From Candidatus Accumulibacter sp. UBA704 (GTDB lineage: Bacteria; Pseudomonadota; Gammaproteobacteria; Burkholderiales; Rhodocyclaceae), in the NCBI GenBank assembly GCA_002304785.1, contig DBMG01000153.1, positions 1 to 47,722 of the forward strand: a stretch of 47,722 nucleotides of DNA, read 5' to 3'. This document shows, piece after piece, positions 23,288 through 31,277 of this stretch (its first letter is position 1; the number at the start of each line of letters is the position of its first letter). A model generated the notes under the pieces. That model saw only the letters and a list, made by a program, of their open reading frames with translations, was not told the DNA's origin and did no database searches. Position numbers and translations under genes: made by a program.

Positions 23288-24553
23288 TCAGTGCGTCGCG
23301 TGGTCGTCGAGGTGGATCACGTCGTCGTGTTCGCGCTGGTTGGCCTCGTGCTTGCGTTTGACGAGCAGCATCGATCCGCTGACGAACACACCGAACAGCG
23401 TGATGACCCAGTAGATCGACAAGTTGGCCTTGACCATCACGTAGTAGAAGCCGGTCATGATCAGGATCGACAGGTTCTCGTTGAAGTTCTGCACGGCGAT
23501 CGAATGGCCGGCGCCCATCAGGATGTGCCCGCGATGTTGCAGCAGTGCGTTCATCGGTACGACGAAATACCCGGAAAGTGCTCCGATGATGATCAGTAGC
23601 GGGACGGCCAGCCACATGTGATGCACGAAGTTCATCACCAGCACGATGATGCCCATGGCAATGCCGAGCGGGATGACTCTTACCGATTTCCGCAAGGTGA
23701 TGGCCCGGGCCGCCGCGACGGCTCCCATCGCCACGCCGACTGCGACGACTCCCTGCAGCATGCTCGATTTCGATAGATCGAGATGGAGCGAGACTTCGGC
23801 CCACTTGATCACGATGAATTGCAGAGTTGCGCCGGCCCCCCAGAACAGGGTGGTGACGGCCAGCGATATCTGACCCAAACGGTCGCGCCAGAGCAGCACC
23901 AGGCAGTGGTTGAATTCACGAATAAGGTACCAGGGGTTCTTGTGCAGCACCTTGTGGTCGACGCCGGTGTCCGGGATATACAGATTGAAAACCGAAGCGA
24001 GAATGTAGAAGCCGGCGACGAAGCACAACGCCATCTCGCCGACGGTGTTGATGCCAGTGTCGATATACGGGAAATCCAGATCGAGCAAATGATAGGCAAC
24101 GCCCGGCTGGATCAGCGTTCCGCCGATGACCACGCCGAGAATGATGGCGCCGACGGTCAGGCCCTCGATCCAGCCATTGGCGATGACCAGCAGGCGGTGC
24201 GGCAGGTATTCGGTGAGGATGCCGTACTTGGCCGGCGAGTAAGCGGCGGCACCTAGCCCCACGACGGCGTAGGCCACCAGCGGGTGGACTGAGAAGAACA
24301 TCATCGCGCAGCCGATGATCTTGATGGCGTTGCTGATGAACATGACCCGCCATTTGGGCATCGAGTCGGCGAAAGCGCCGACGAAGGCGGCGAGGGCAAC
24401 GTAGGAGACGGTAAAGAAGGTTTTCAGCAGCGGTTCGTAAGCCGCCGGGGCGTGCATTTCACGCAGGGCGGAAATGGCGACGATCAGCAGGGCGTTGTCG
24501 GCGAGCGCGGAAAAAAATTGCGCCGCCATGATGATATAGAAGCCGAAGGGCAT
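23288..24553 (-). CDS. lplT: Lysophospholipid transporter LplT (MFS)
   Basis: The ATG at 24551-24553 gives 421 residues starting MPFGFYIIMAAQFFSALADN, the usual LplT start; the longer frame upstream is not family-like. About 12 membrane helices are visible, with the MFS motif LGAAAYSPAKYGILTEYLP. LplT flips lysophospholipids across the inner membrane for re-acylation, in E. coli by a neighbouring or fused acyltransferase (Aas), which is not seen here. It converges on udg and diverges from alr over 170 bases that must hold both promoters. Confidence 0.9.
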   Translation of the reverse strand: MPFGFYIIMAAQFFSALADNALLIVAISALREMHAPAAYEPLLKTFFTVSYVALAAFVGAFADSMPKWRVMFISNAIKIIGCAMMFFSVHPLVAYAVVGLGAAAYSPAKYGILTEYLPHRLLVIANGWIEGLTVGAIILGVVIGGTLIQPGVAYHLLDLDFPYIDTGINTVGEMALCFVAGFYILASVFNLYIPDTGVDHKVLHKNPWYLIREFNHCLVLLWRDRLGQISLAVTTLFWGAGATLQFIVIKWAEVSLHLDLSKSSMLQGVVAVGVAMGAVAAARAITLRKSVRVIPLGIAMGIIVLVMNFVHHMWLAVPLLIIIGALSGYFVVPMNALLQHRGHILMGAGHSIAVQNFNENLSILIMTGFYYVMVKANLSIYWVITLFGVFVSGSMLLVKRKHEANQREHDDVIHLDDHATH

Positions 24554-24723
24554 TGAAATCCGGTACCGCTTTTTATCAAGTGACGGCTTTATACCATGAA
24601 ACCCAAGGGGGAATGTGTCGACGATTTCACACTCCGGACGGACAGGATGGGCGCCTTTAGGGCAGAATATGAGGCTGTCCTTTGCTGAAAACCGCGTGTT
24701 TCTTTTCCGGATTCCTTCGCCCA

Positions 24724-25812
24724 ATGCCCCGCCCGATTCAAGCCGTCATCGACATCTCCGCCGCTCGCCACAACTATCACGTCGCCAGGCAGCAGAACTC
24801 GTTTTCGGGTGAGCCCGTCAAGGCCTGGGCGGTCGTCAAGGCCGACGCCTATGGTCACGGCCTGATGCGCGTGGCGAATGCACTGAGGGAAGTTGCCGAC
24901 GGATTTGCCCTGCTCGATATCGAGGCGGCCGTTACGTTGCGCGAAGCCGGTTTCAGGCAGCCAATCCTGCTGCTGGAAGGCTTTTTCGATCCCGAGGATC
25001 TGTATGTCTGCGCCGAGTACGGTTTGACCACCGCGATCCATCGGCTTGAACAGTTGCGCATGATGCGCGAAGCCGCGCTGCCGGTTCGTTTCCCGATCTA
25101 CCTCAAGCTCAATACCGGAATGAACCGCCTCGGCTTCAAGCCGGAAGACATTCCCGCCGTCAGGCGCGAACTCGCCGAGACTTCCGCCGTGGCCTCGGTG
25201 ACGCTGATGACGCATTTTGCCGAATCCGACGGCGCGCGCGGTGTCGACTGGCAGCTCGAGAGATTTCGCCGGATGACCGAAGGCTGGAACCTCCCGGTTT
25301 CCATGGCCAATTCGGCGGCCATTCTGCATCACCCGCAAACCGTGCGCGGTTGGGTGCGTCCGGGCATCATGTTGTACGGCGGGAGCCCGTTTGCCGATGT
25401 CGATGCCGAAAGCCTGGACCTGAAACCGGTGATGACGCTGACCAGCCGCATCATCGCGGTGCAAGAGATCCAGCCCGGTGAGCGTGTGGGATACGGGGGG
25501 ACCTTCGAGGCTGTCCGGCCGACGCGGGTAGGGGTCGTCGCCTGCGGCTATGCCGACGGTTATCCCCGACACGCACCGAGCGGAAGTCCGATCCTGGTCA
25601 ATGGAAAACGGACGGTGACCGTCGGTCGGGTATCGATGGACATGCTGGCCTGCGACCTGACCGATCTTCCCGAGGCCGGCGTCGACAGCCCGGTGGTTCT
25701 GTGGGGCGCCGGCTTGCCGGCCGACGAGGTGGCGGCCGCCGCCGGGACCATCAGCTACGAGTTGTTTTGCGCACTGGCGCGGCGCGTGCCGGTGGTCGAG
25801 GTCGGGAACTGA
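24724..25812 (+). CDS. alr: Alanine racemase
   Basis: The ATG at 24724 gives 362 residues. The PLP lysine lies in VVKADAYGHG; KLNTGMNRLGF, NSAAILHH, VRPGIMLYGGSP and VGYGGTF are conserved, as is CGYADGYPR and the tyrosine/metal region MDMLACDLTD. It makes D-alanine for peptidoglycan. An upstream in-frame start at 24682 would add 14 residues not seen in the family. It is two bases from radA and probably co-transcribed. Confidence 0.95.
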   Translation: MPRPIQAVIDISAARHNYHVARQQNSFSGEPVKAWAVVKADAYGHGLMRVANALREVADGFALLDIEAAVTLREAGFRQPILLLEGFFDPEDLYVCAEYGLTTAIHRLEQLRMMREAALPVRFPIYLKLNTGMNRLGFKPEDIPAVRRELAETSAVASVTLMTHFAESDGARGVDWQLERFRRMTEGWNLPVSMANSAAILHHPQTVRGWVRPGIMLYGGSPFADVDAESLDLKPVMTLTSRIIAVQEIQPGERVGYGGTFEAVRPTRVGVVACGYADGYPRHAPSGSPILVNGKRTVTVGRVSMDMLACDLTDLPEAGVDSPVVLWGAGLPADEVAAAAGTISYELFCALARRVPVVEVGN

Positions 25813-25814
25813 CG

Positions 25815-27179
25815 ATGGCCAAGGCGAAGACGGTTTACTCCTGTACCGAGTGCGGCGCCACATCGTCGAAGTGGCAGGGGCAGTGCCCGGGATGCGGGGT
25901 GTGGAATACGCTGGTCGAGACCGTGGCCGAATCGGCGCCGTCGTCGTCGCGTCGTTTTGCCGCGTTGGCGGGCACGGCAACGGTGCAGACACTTTCGGAA
26001 ATCGAGGCGCGCGAGGAGGACCGGCTGCCGACGGGTATCGGCGAGTTCGACCGGGCGCTGGGCGGCGGCCTGGTGGCCGGCGGCGTGGTGCTCATCGGCG
26101 GCGACCCGGGTATCGGCAAGAGCACGCTGTTGCTGCAGGCGCTGGCGGCGATGTCGGAAGGCAGCCACGTACTTTACGTCAGCGGGGAGGAATCGGGGCA
26201 GCAGATAGCGCTGCGCGCGCGGAGGCTGGCGCTGGATACCAAGCGTCTCAAGTTGCTGGCCGAGATCAACCTGGAAAAGATCCTGGCTACGCTGCAGGCG
26301 GAAAAACCACAGGTGGCGGTGATCGACTCGATCCAGACACTGTGGTCGGAGCAACTCAGTTCGGCGCCCGGTTCGGTGGCGCAGGTGCGCGAGTGTGCCG
26401 CGCAACTCACCCGCCTGGCCAAGCAGACCGGGGTGACGGTAATCCTCGTCGGGCATGTGACCAAGGAAGGCGCCCTGGCCGGGCCGCGTGTGCTGGAGCA
26501 TATCGTCGATACGGTGCTGTATTTCGAGGGCGACACGCACTCGAGTTTCCGCCTGATCCGCGCGGTGAAGAACCGCTACGGCGCGGTCAACGAGATTGGC
26601 GTGTTCGCCATGACCGACCGGGGGCTGAAAGGCGTTAACAACCCGTCGGCGATGTTCCTTTCCCAGCATGGGCAGGATGTTCCGGGGTCCTGCGTGCTGG
26701 TGACCCAGGAAGGAACGCGGCCGCTGCTCGTCGAAGTCCAGGCGCTGGTCGACCAGGCGCATGGCAATCCCCGGCGGCTGACGGTCGGGCTCGATGCCCA
26801 GCGGCTGGCCATGCTGCTGGCCGTATTGCATCGCCACGCCGGGATCCTTTGTTTCGACCAGGATGTGTTCGTCAATGCTGTCGGAGGCGTCAAGATCAGC
26901 GAACCGGCAGCCGATCTTTCAGTTCTGTTGTCTATTGTTTCTTCTCTAAAAAACAAGGCGTTGCCCAATAAACTTATAGTATTTGGAGAGGTTGGGCTGG
27001 CGGGCGAGATTCGCCCCGCGCCACGCGGACAGGAGCGGCTCAAGGAAGCGGCGAAACTCGGTTTCACTCGAGCGATGATTCCGGAAGCCAACAAACCGAA
27101 GCAGTCGATCGCGGGCATGGAAATCATCGCGGTGCGGCGGGTGGAGGAGGCATTCCAAAGACTGCGCGAACTCGAGTGA
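25815..27179 (+). CDS. radA: DNA repair protein RadA
   Basis: The ATG at 25815 follows the alr stop directly and gives 454 residues. A zinc finger (CTECGATSSKWQGQCPGCG) opens the protein. Walker A is GGDPGIGKST, Walker B VAVIDSIQTL. The RadA-specific motif appears as KNRYG instead of the usual KNRFG. A Lon-like C-terminal domain follows (GEVGLAGEIRPAPRGQERL). RadA is a helicase that promotes branch migration in recombinational repair. A stretch at 26920-26990 is much richer in A/T than its surroundings. Confidence 0.95.
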   Translation: MAKAKTVYSCTECGATSSKWQGQCPGCGVWNTLVETVAESAPSSSRRFAALAGTATVQTLSEIEAREEDRLPTGIGEFDRALGGGLVAGGVVLIGGDPGIGKSTLLLQALAAMSEGSHVLYVSGEESGQQIALRARRLALDTKRLKLLAEINLEKILATLQAEKPQVAVIDSIQTLWSEQLSSAPGSVAQVRECAAQLTRLAKQTGVTVILVGHVTKEGALAGPRVLEHIVDTVLYFEGDTHSSFRLIRAVKNRYGAVNEIGVFAMTDRGLKGVNNPSAMFLSQHGQDVPGSCVLVTQEGTRPLLVEVQALVDQAHGNPRRLTVGLDAQRLAMLLAVLHRHAGILCFDQDVFVNAVGGVKISEPAADLSVLLSIVSSLKNKALPNKLIVFGEVGLAGEIRPAPRGQERLKEAAKLGFTRAMIPEANKPKQSIAGMEIIAVRRVEEAFQRLRELE

Positions 27180-27250
27180 GCGTTCGCGACTCATAGCGCG
27201 GGCTGGCGTTGCGTTCTCGTTGGTTTGAATGGCGTTTGTCCGGAAATGAA

Positions 27251-29782
27251 ATGAACACCGTTACTTTTCTCCTGCGCATGTTGCGCCGCGATGCGCGGGC
27301 CGGCGAGTTGCACCTGCTGGTGGCTGCGCTGGTCGTGGCCGTAGCGGCGCTGACTGCCGTCGGTTTTTTTACCGACCGGGTGCGGCAGGCTCTCACGTTG
27401 GAGGCCAACCAGCTGCTCGGCGCCGATCTGCTGTTGACCGCAGATCGTCCCTGGCCGTCGGCGACCGCCGAAGATGCGCGTCGGCGCGGGCTGCTCGTGG
27501 CCGAGACGCGCACGTTTCCGAGCATGGTCATGTACGGCGAGGGTGATGTGGCACGGGCGCAACTGGCGGAGATCAAGGCGGTGTCTCCGGGTTACCCGCT
27601 GCGTGGAGCGTTGCGCGTGTCCAGCGAAGCGAATGCGGCGGACGCGCCGGCCAGGGAGATCCCCGCAGCGGGCACCGTATGGGTCGATGAACGGCTGGCG
27701 TCCTTGCTGGGCATCCGGGTTGGGGATTCTCTTTCCGTTGGAAATCTGCGGTTGCTGGTTGGCTCCATCCTCACCTATGAACCCGATCGCGGCCTCAATT
27801 TCTTCAGCGTTGCCCCGCGCCTGCTGATGAACCTTGGTGATCTCGGGGCCACAGGGCTGATCCAACCGGGAAGCCGCGTTTCGTACCGCTTGCTGTTTTC
27901 TGGAGAATATAAATCAATCAAAGAGTTTCGTATATTTGTTGATAAAACACTTGAACGTGGACAGCGCATTGAGGATGCCGAGAACGGTAGGCCGGAGATA
28001 CGCACAGCGCTCGAAAGAGCGCAGCGCTTCCTGGGGTTGGCGGCCTTGTTGACGGTGGTGCTGGCGACGGTCGCCGTATCGCTGGCTTCCCGGCGTTACA
28101 TGCAGCGTCATCTCGATCCGTGTGCCGTGATGCGTTGCCTTGGCGCGACGCAGGCTTTTCTGTTGCGCGTTTACCTCGGGCAATTCGTCCTGCTTGGGCT
28201 GCTGGCTTCGACTCTCGGATGTGTCCTCGGATATCTCGCGCATTTCGCGCTGCATGCGTGGCTGTCCCAACTGCTGACGACGGTACTGCCGCCTCCGGGA
28301 CCGCTTCCCGCGATCCAGGGGATTCTTATCGGGTTGCTGTTGCTGTTCGGCTTTTCCTTGCCGCCGCTGTTGCAGTTGCGTCGCGTTTCCACCTTGCGCG
28401 TCCTGCGCCGCGAGTTCTTTTCCGGCGCGATGCCGCCTTCCCGGCTGGTTGGCGGGTACGCTGCCGGACTCGCATCCCTGGCCGGCCTGATGTTCTGGGT
28501 AGCGGGAGAGGTGCGCCTGGGGATCTACGTCGTCGGCGGCTTCACCGCGGCCATGCTGGTTTTCACCGCCCTGGCTTGGCTGACCATCCGCCTGACCCGG
28601 CTCCTGCGTCTTGCCTCCGCCGGAAATGTGGGCAGGGCGAGCTTCGGTTGGCGCTACGGAATCGCCAGCCTGCAGCGTCATACGGCGGCGAGCATCGTGC
28701 AGATCGTGGCCTTGTCTCTTGGTTTCATGGCCCTCCTGTTGTTGACCGTGACGCGCAATGAACTGCTGGACGCGTGGCAAAGAGCCATTCCGGCGGATGC
28801 GCCGAACCGCTTCGTGGTCAATATCCAACCGGACCAGCGCGACGCGGTGCGGCAGTTTTTTGCCACGGACGGTTTGGCTCCCGAGTTTGCGCCGATGGTG
28901 CGCGGGCGCCTTGTCAAGGTGAATGGTGCCCCGGTTGGTCCAGAGCGGTACGAGGACGAGCGCGCCAAGCGGCTTGTCGAACGCGAGTTCAACCTTTCCT
29001 ACCGGTTCGATCTTCCGGCCGGAAACGCGGTGACCTCGGGGCGCTGGTTTTCCGCGTCGGAATCCGGCAGCGGCGTTGCCTCGGTCGAGGACGGACTGGC
29101 CCAAACGCTCGGGTTGAAAGTCGGCGATCGCCTGGAGTTCTCGGTGGCGGGCGAATCAGTGGACATGCAGGTGGTCGGGCTGCGCAAGCTGAACTGGGAT
29201 TCGATGCGCGTGAATTTCTTCGTTCTGACGCCGCCCGCAGTTCTGGAAGGATATCCGGCCAGCTGGATAACGAGTTTCCACCTGGCCTCGGATAAGACCG
29301 ATTTCGTCAGCCGGCTGGTGCGCGAGTTTCCCAATCTCACCGTGATCGACGTGGCGGCCATCGTGCGGCAACTGCAATCGATCATGGACCAAGTGGCCCA
29401 GGCGGTGCAGTTCGTTTTTCTCTTCACTCTGGTGGCGGGCATCATCGTGCTGTATGCGGCGCTGGCTTCGGCCGCCGAGGAACGGCGCTACGAGTTGTCG
29501 ATCATGCGCGCGTTGGGAGCGCGGCGCGAGCAGCTGCAACGGGCCGTGCTCGCGGAATTCGCGGCTATCGGAGGCTTATCGGGTTTGATTGCTTCCCTGG
29601 CGGCGATGGCAGTCGGGCAGGTACTGGCCCGGAAGGTGTTCAATCTCGAAGTTGCGCTCGAATGGTGGCTGCCTCCACTGGCCATGCTCGGCGGTGCCCT
29701 CATGGTCATGGGCGCCGGCTGGTTTGCGGCGACGAAGCTGATGCAGAAGACCCCGCTGGAGGCATTGCGGTCGGGGGTTTGA
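27251..29782 (+). CDS. ABC exporter permease, YbbP/FtsX-like, large
   Basis: The ATG at 27251 is chosen for GGAAATGAA just upstream and gives 843 residues. It has two FtsX-type membrane blocks. The first has helices at about 20-40 and 260-420, the second at about 480-520 and 710-840, with large periplasmic domains between. The end has ALASAAEERRYELSIMRALGARREQ and KTPLEALRSGV, typical of YbbP-like permeases. The partner ATPase (YbbA) and the esterase (TesA) are not adjacent. Substrate unknown; lipid or lipoprotein handling is a guess from the family. An AT-rich patch lies at 27898-27960. Confidence 0.85.
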   Translation: MNTVTFLLRMLRRDARAGELHLLVAALVVAVAALTAVGFFTDRVRQALTLEANQLLGADLLLTADRPWPSATAEDARRRGLLVAETRTFPSMVMYGEGDVARAQLAEIKAVSPGYPLRGALRVSSEANAADAPAREIPAAGTVWVDERLASLLGIRVGDSLSVGNLRLLVGSILTYEPDRGLNFFSVAPRLLMNLGDLGATGLIQPGSRVSYRLLFSGEYKSIKEFRIFVDKTLERGQRIEDAENGRPEIRTALERAQRFLGLAALLTVVLATVAVSLASRRYMQRHLDPCAVMRCLGATQAFLLRVYLGQFVLLGLLASTLGCVLGYLAHFALHAWLSQLLTTVLPPPGPLPAIQGILIGLLLLFGFSLPPLLQLRRVSTLRVLRREFFSGAMPPSRLVGGYAAGLASLAGLMFWVAGEVRLGIYVVGGFTAAMLVFTALAWLTIRLTRLLRLASAGNVGRASFGWRYGIASLQRHTAASIVQIVALSLGFMALLLLTVTRNELLDAWQRAIPADAPNRFVVNIQPDQRDAVRQFFATDGLAPEFAPMVRGRLVKVNGAPVGPERYEDERAKRLVEREFNLSYRFDLPAGNAVTSGRWFSASESGSGVASVEDGLAQTLGLKVGDRLEFSVAGESVDMQVVGLRKLNWDSMRVNFFVLTPPAVLEGYPASWITSFHLASDKTDFVSRLVREFPNLTVIDVAAIVRQLQSIMDQVAQAVQFVFLFTLVAGIIVLYAALASAAEERRYELSIMRALGARREQLQRAVLAEFAAIGGLSGLIASLAAMAVGQVLARKVFNLEVALEWWLPPLAMLGGALMVMGAGWFAATKLMQKTPLEALRSGV

Positions 29783-29990
29783 TGCGTCGAATGCGAATTC
29801 TTCGATCGCCGGCAGAGAGCGAGAGGGACGTTACCTTGGCGGTCCCGCGCGATAAGCTTGAATAATTGCCCGGTCGAGCGGGCATAATGGCCGACAGCCA
29901 TTCTTTATGTTCTTGGTGAAATGTTGGGCCAGTAGCTCCGGCGTTTCGACGATTGCTTGGGATTTTCAGACAAGTGGGATCGTTTCATCA

Positions 29991-31277
29991 ATGCAGCGAA
30001 ATGAAAACTCGTACATCGCGGTGGACCAGCTTCAGATCGGTCTGTATGTGTTGCTCGACATGAAGTGGTTTGAGCATCCCTTTGCGCTTAATAATTTCAA
30101 AATAAAAGACGAGGAACAGATTCGGATCATCCGTAGTCTCGGCCTCAAAAAGGTGCGTTACGACCCGGCTCGCAGCGATCTGAAGTCGTCATCCAACGCG
30201 CCGGAACAACCTCCCGAGGAAAAAGAACCAGAGCAACCTGTGATGACCGAGCATCCGGCGCTTGCAGCGAAGCGTGCGTTGATAGAGAAAATAAGGGTTC
30301 AGCGGGAAGCCGCCGTGCGGGTCGAGCGCGCATTTGTCGATACCGCCAAAACGATCCATAACGTTGAGAAGAATCTGCTCACGCATCCGGAAGAAACAAT
30401 CGATCAGGCCAACAGACTGGTCGGGCAGATCGCTGATTCAATGCTCTCCGCTCCGGAACTGGCAATTCATGTTATGGGTGACAAAGTCGGGGGTGAGGAG
30501 ATGTATTTTCATTCGTTGAACGTCACGATGCTCTCCCTCATGATAGCGCGCGATATCAAGCTCTCACCAGACGCGGCTCAACAACTGGGCATGGGAGCGC
30601 TGTTCCACGATATCGGACGCCGCGATGTTCCAACCAAGATTCTGCTGAAACTGGAGCCGCTCACTCAGGCCGAACGCAACTACTATGAGTTGCATTGCCA
30701 GTACGGTGTTGATGCCGGGCGGAAACTGGGCTTGCCTTCAGCGACACTGGCAATAATCCAGGAACACCATGAATTGGCCGACGGAAGCGGTTACCCGCAA
30801 AAACTGAAGGGCGAATCGATCAATTTTCTGGCTCGTATCGTGGCTATTGCCAATCATTACGACGAGTTGTGCAATCCTCCCAATGTGCTGAATGCGCTGA
30901 CACCGCACGAGGCCTTGGCGACCTTGTTTGCCAAATTACGAACCAAGTTCGATCCAAAACTGTTGCAGATTTTTGTGCGCTGCCTGGGAGTGTATCCGCC
31001 GGGTACCATTGTCCAGCTCTCGAACGGGTTGGTCGGTATCGTCCTCAGTATCAATACTGCCAAGCCGATGAAGCCGATGGTTATGGTCTACGACAGAGAA
31101 ATTCCTAAGGAAGCAGCGATTCTGGTCGATCTGGAAAGCGAAGCGGACGTCAATATATCGAAGGGCATCCGGCCAGCTCAGTTGCCCCGGGATATCTACA
31201 ACTACCTCAGTCCGCGCAAACAGGTCAGTTATTACTTCGACGCCAGTGCTCCGAACAAGGATCAATCCAAGAAATGA
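29991..31277 (+). CDS. HD-GYP c-di-GMP phosphodiesterase with N-terminal DUF3391
   Basis: The ATG at 29991 gives 428 residues starting MQRNENSYIAVDQLQIGLYV, the typical DUF3391 lead; the longer frame upstream looks non-coding. The metal dyad is H206-D207 (LFHDIGRRD), and the GYP signature is complete (H259-H260-E, then DGSGYP at 264-269). These features suggest an active enzyme degrading c-di-GMP. It is cytoplasmic with no membrane helix. Its stop overlaps the start of the hybrid kinase by four bases, so the pair is co-translated and may act in one pathway. The 208 bases upstream hold a short hairpin (29867-29884) and possible promoter but no gene. Confidence 0.93.
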   Translation: MQRNENSYIAVDQLQIGLYVLLDMKWFEHPFALNNFKIKDEEQIRIIRSLGLKKVRYDPARSDLKSSSNAPEQPPEEKEPEQPVMTEHPALAAKRALIEKIRVQREAAVRVERAFVDTAKTIHNVEKNLLTHPEETIDQANRLVGQIADSMLSAPELAIHVMGDKVGGEEMYFHSLNVTMLSLMIARDIKLSPDAAQQLGMGALFHDIGRRDVPTKILLKLEPLTQAERNYYELHCQYGVDAGRKLGLPSATLAIIQEHHELADGSGYPQKLKGESINFLARIVAIANHYDELCNPPNVLNALTPHEALATLFAKLRTKFDPKLLQIFVRCLGVYPPGTIVQLSNGLVGIVLSINTAKPMKPMVMVYDREIPKEAAILVDLESEADVNISKGIRPAQLPRDIYNYLSPRKQVSYYFDASAPNKDQSKK

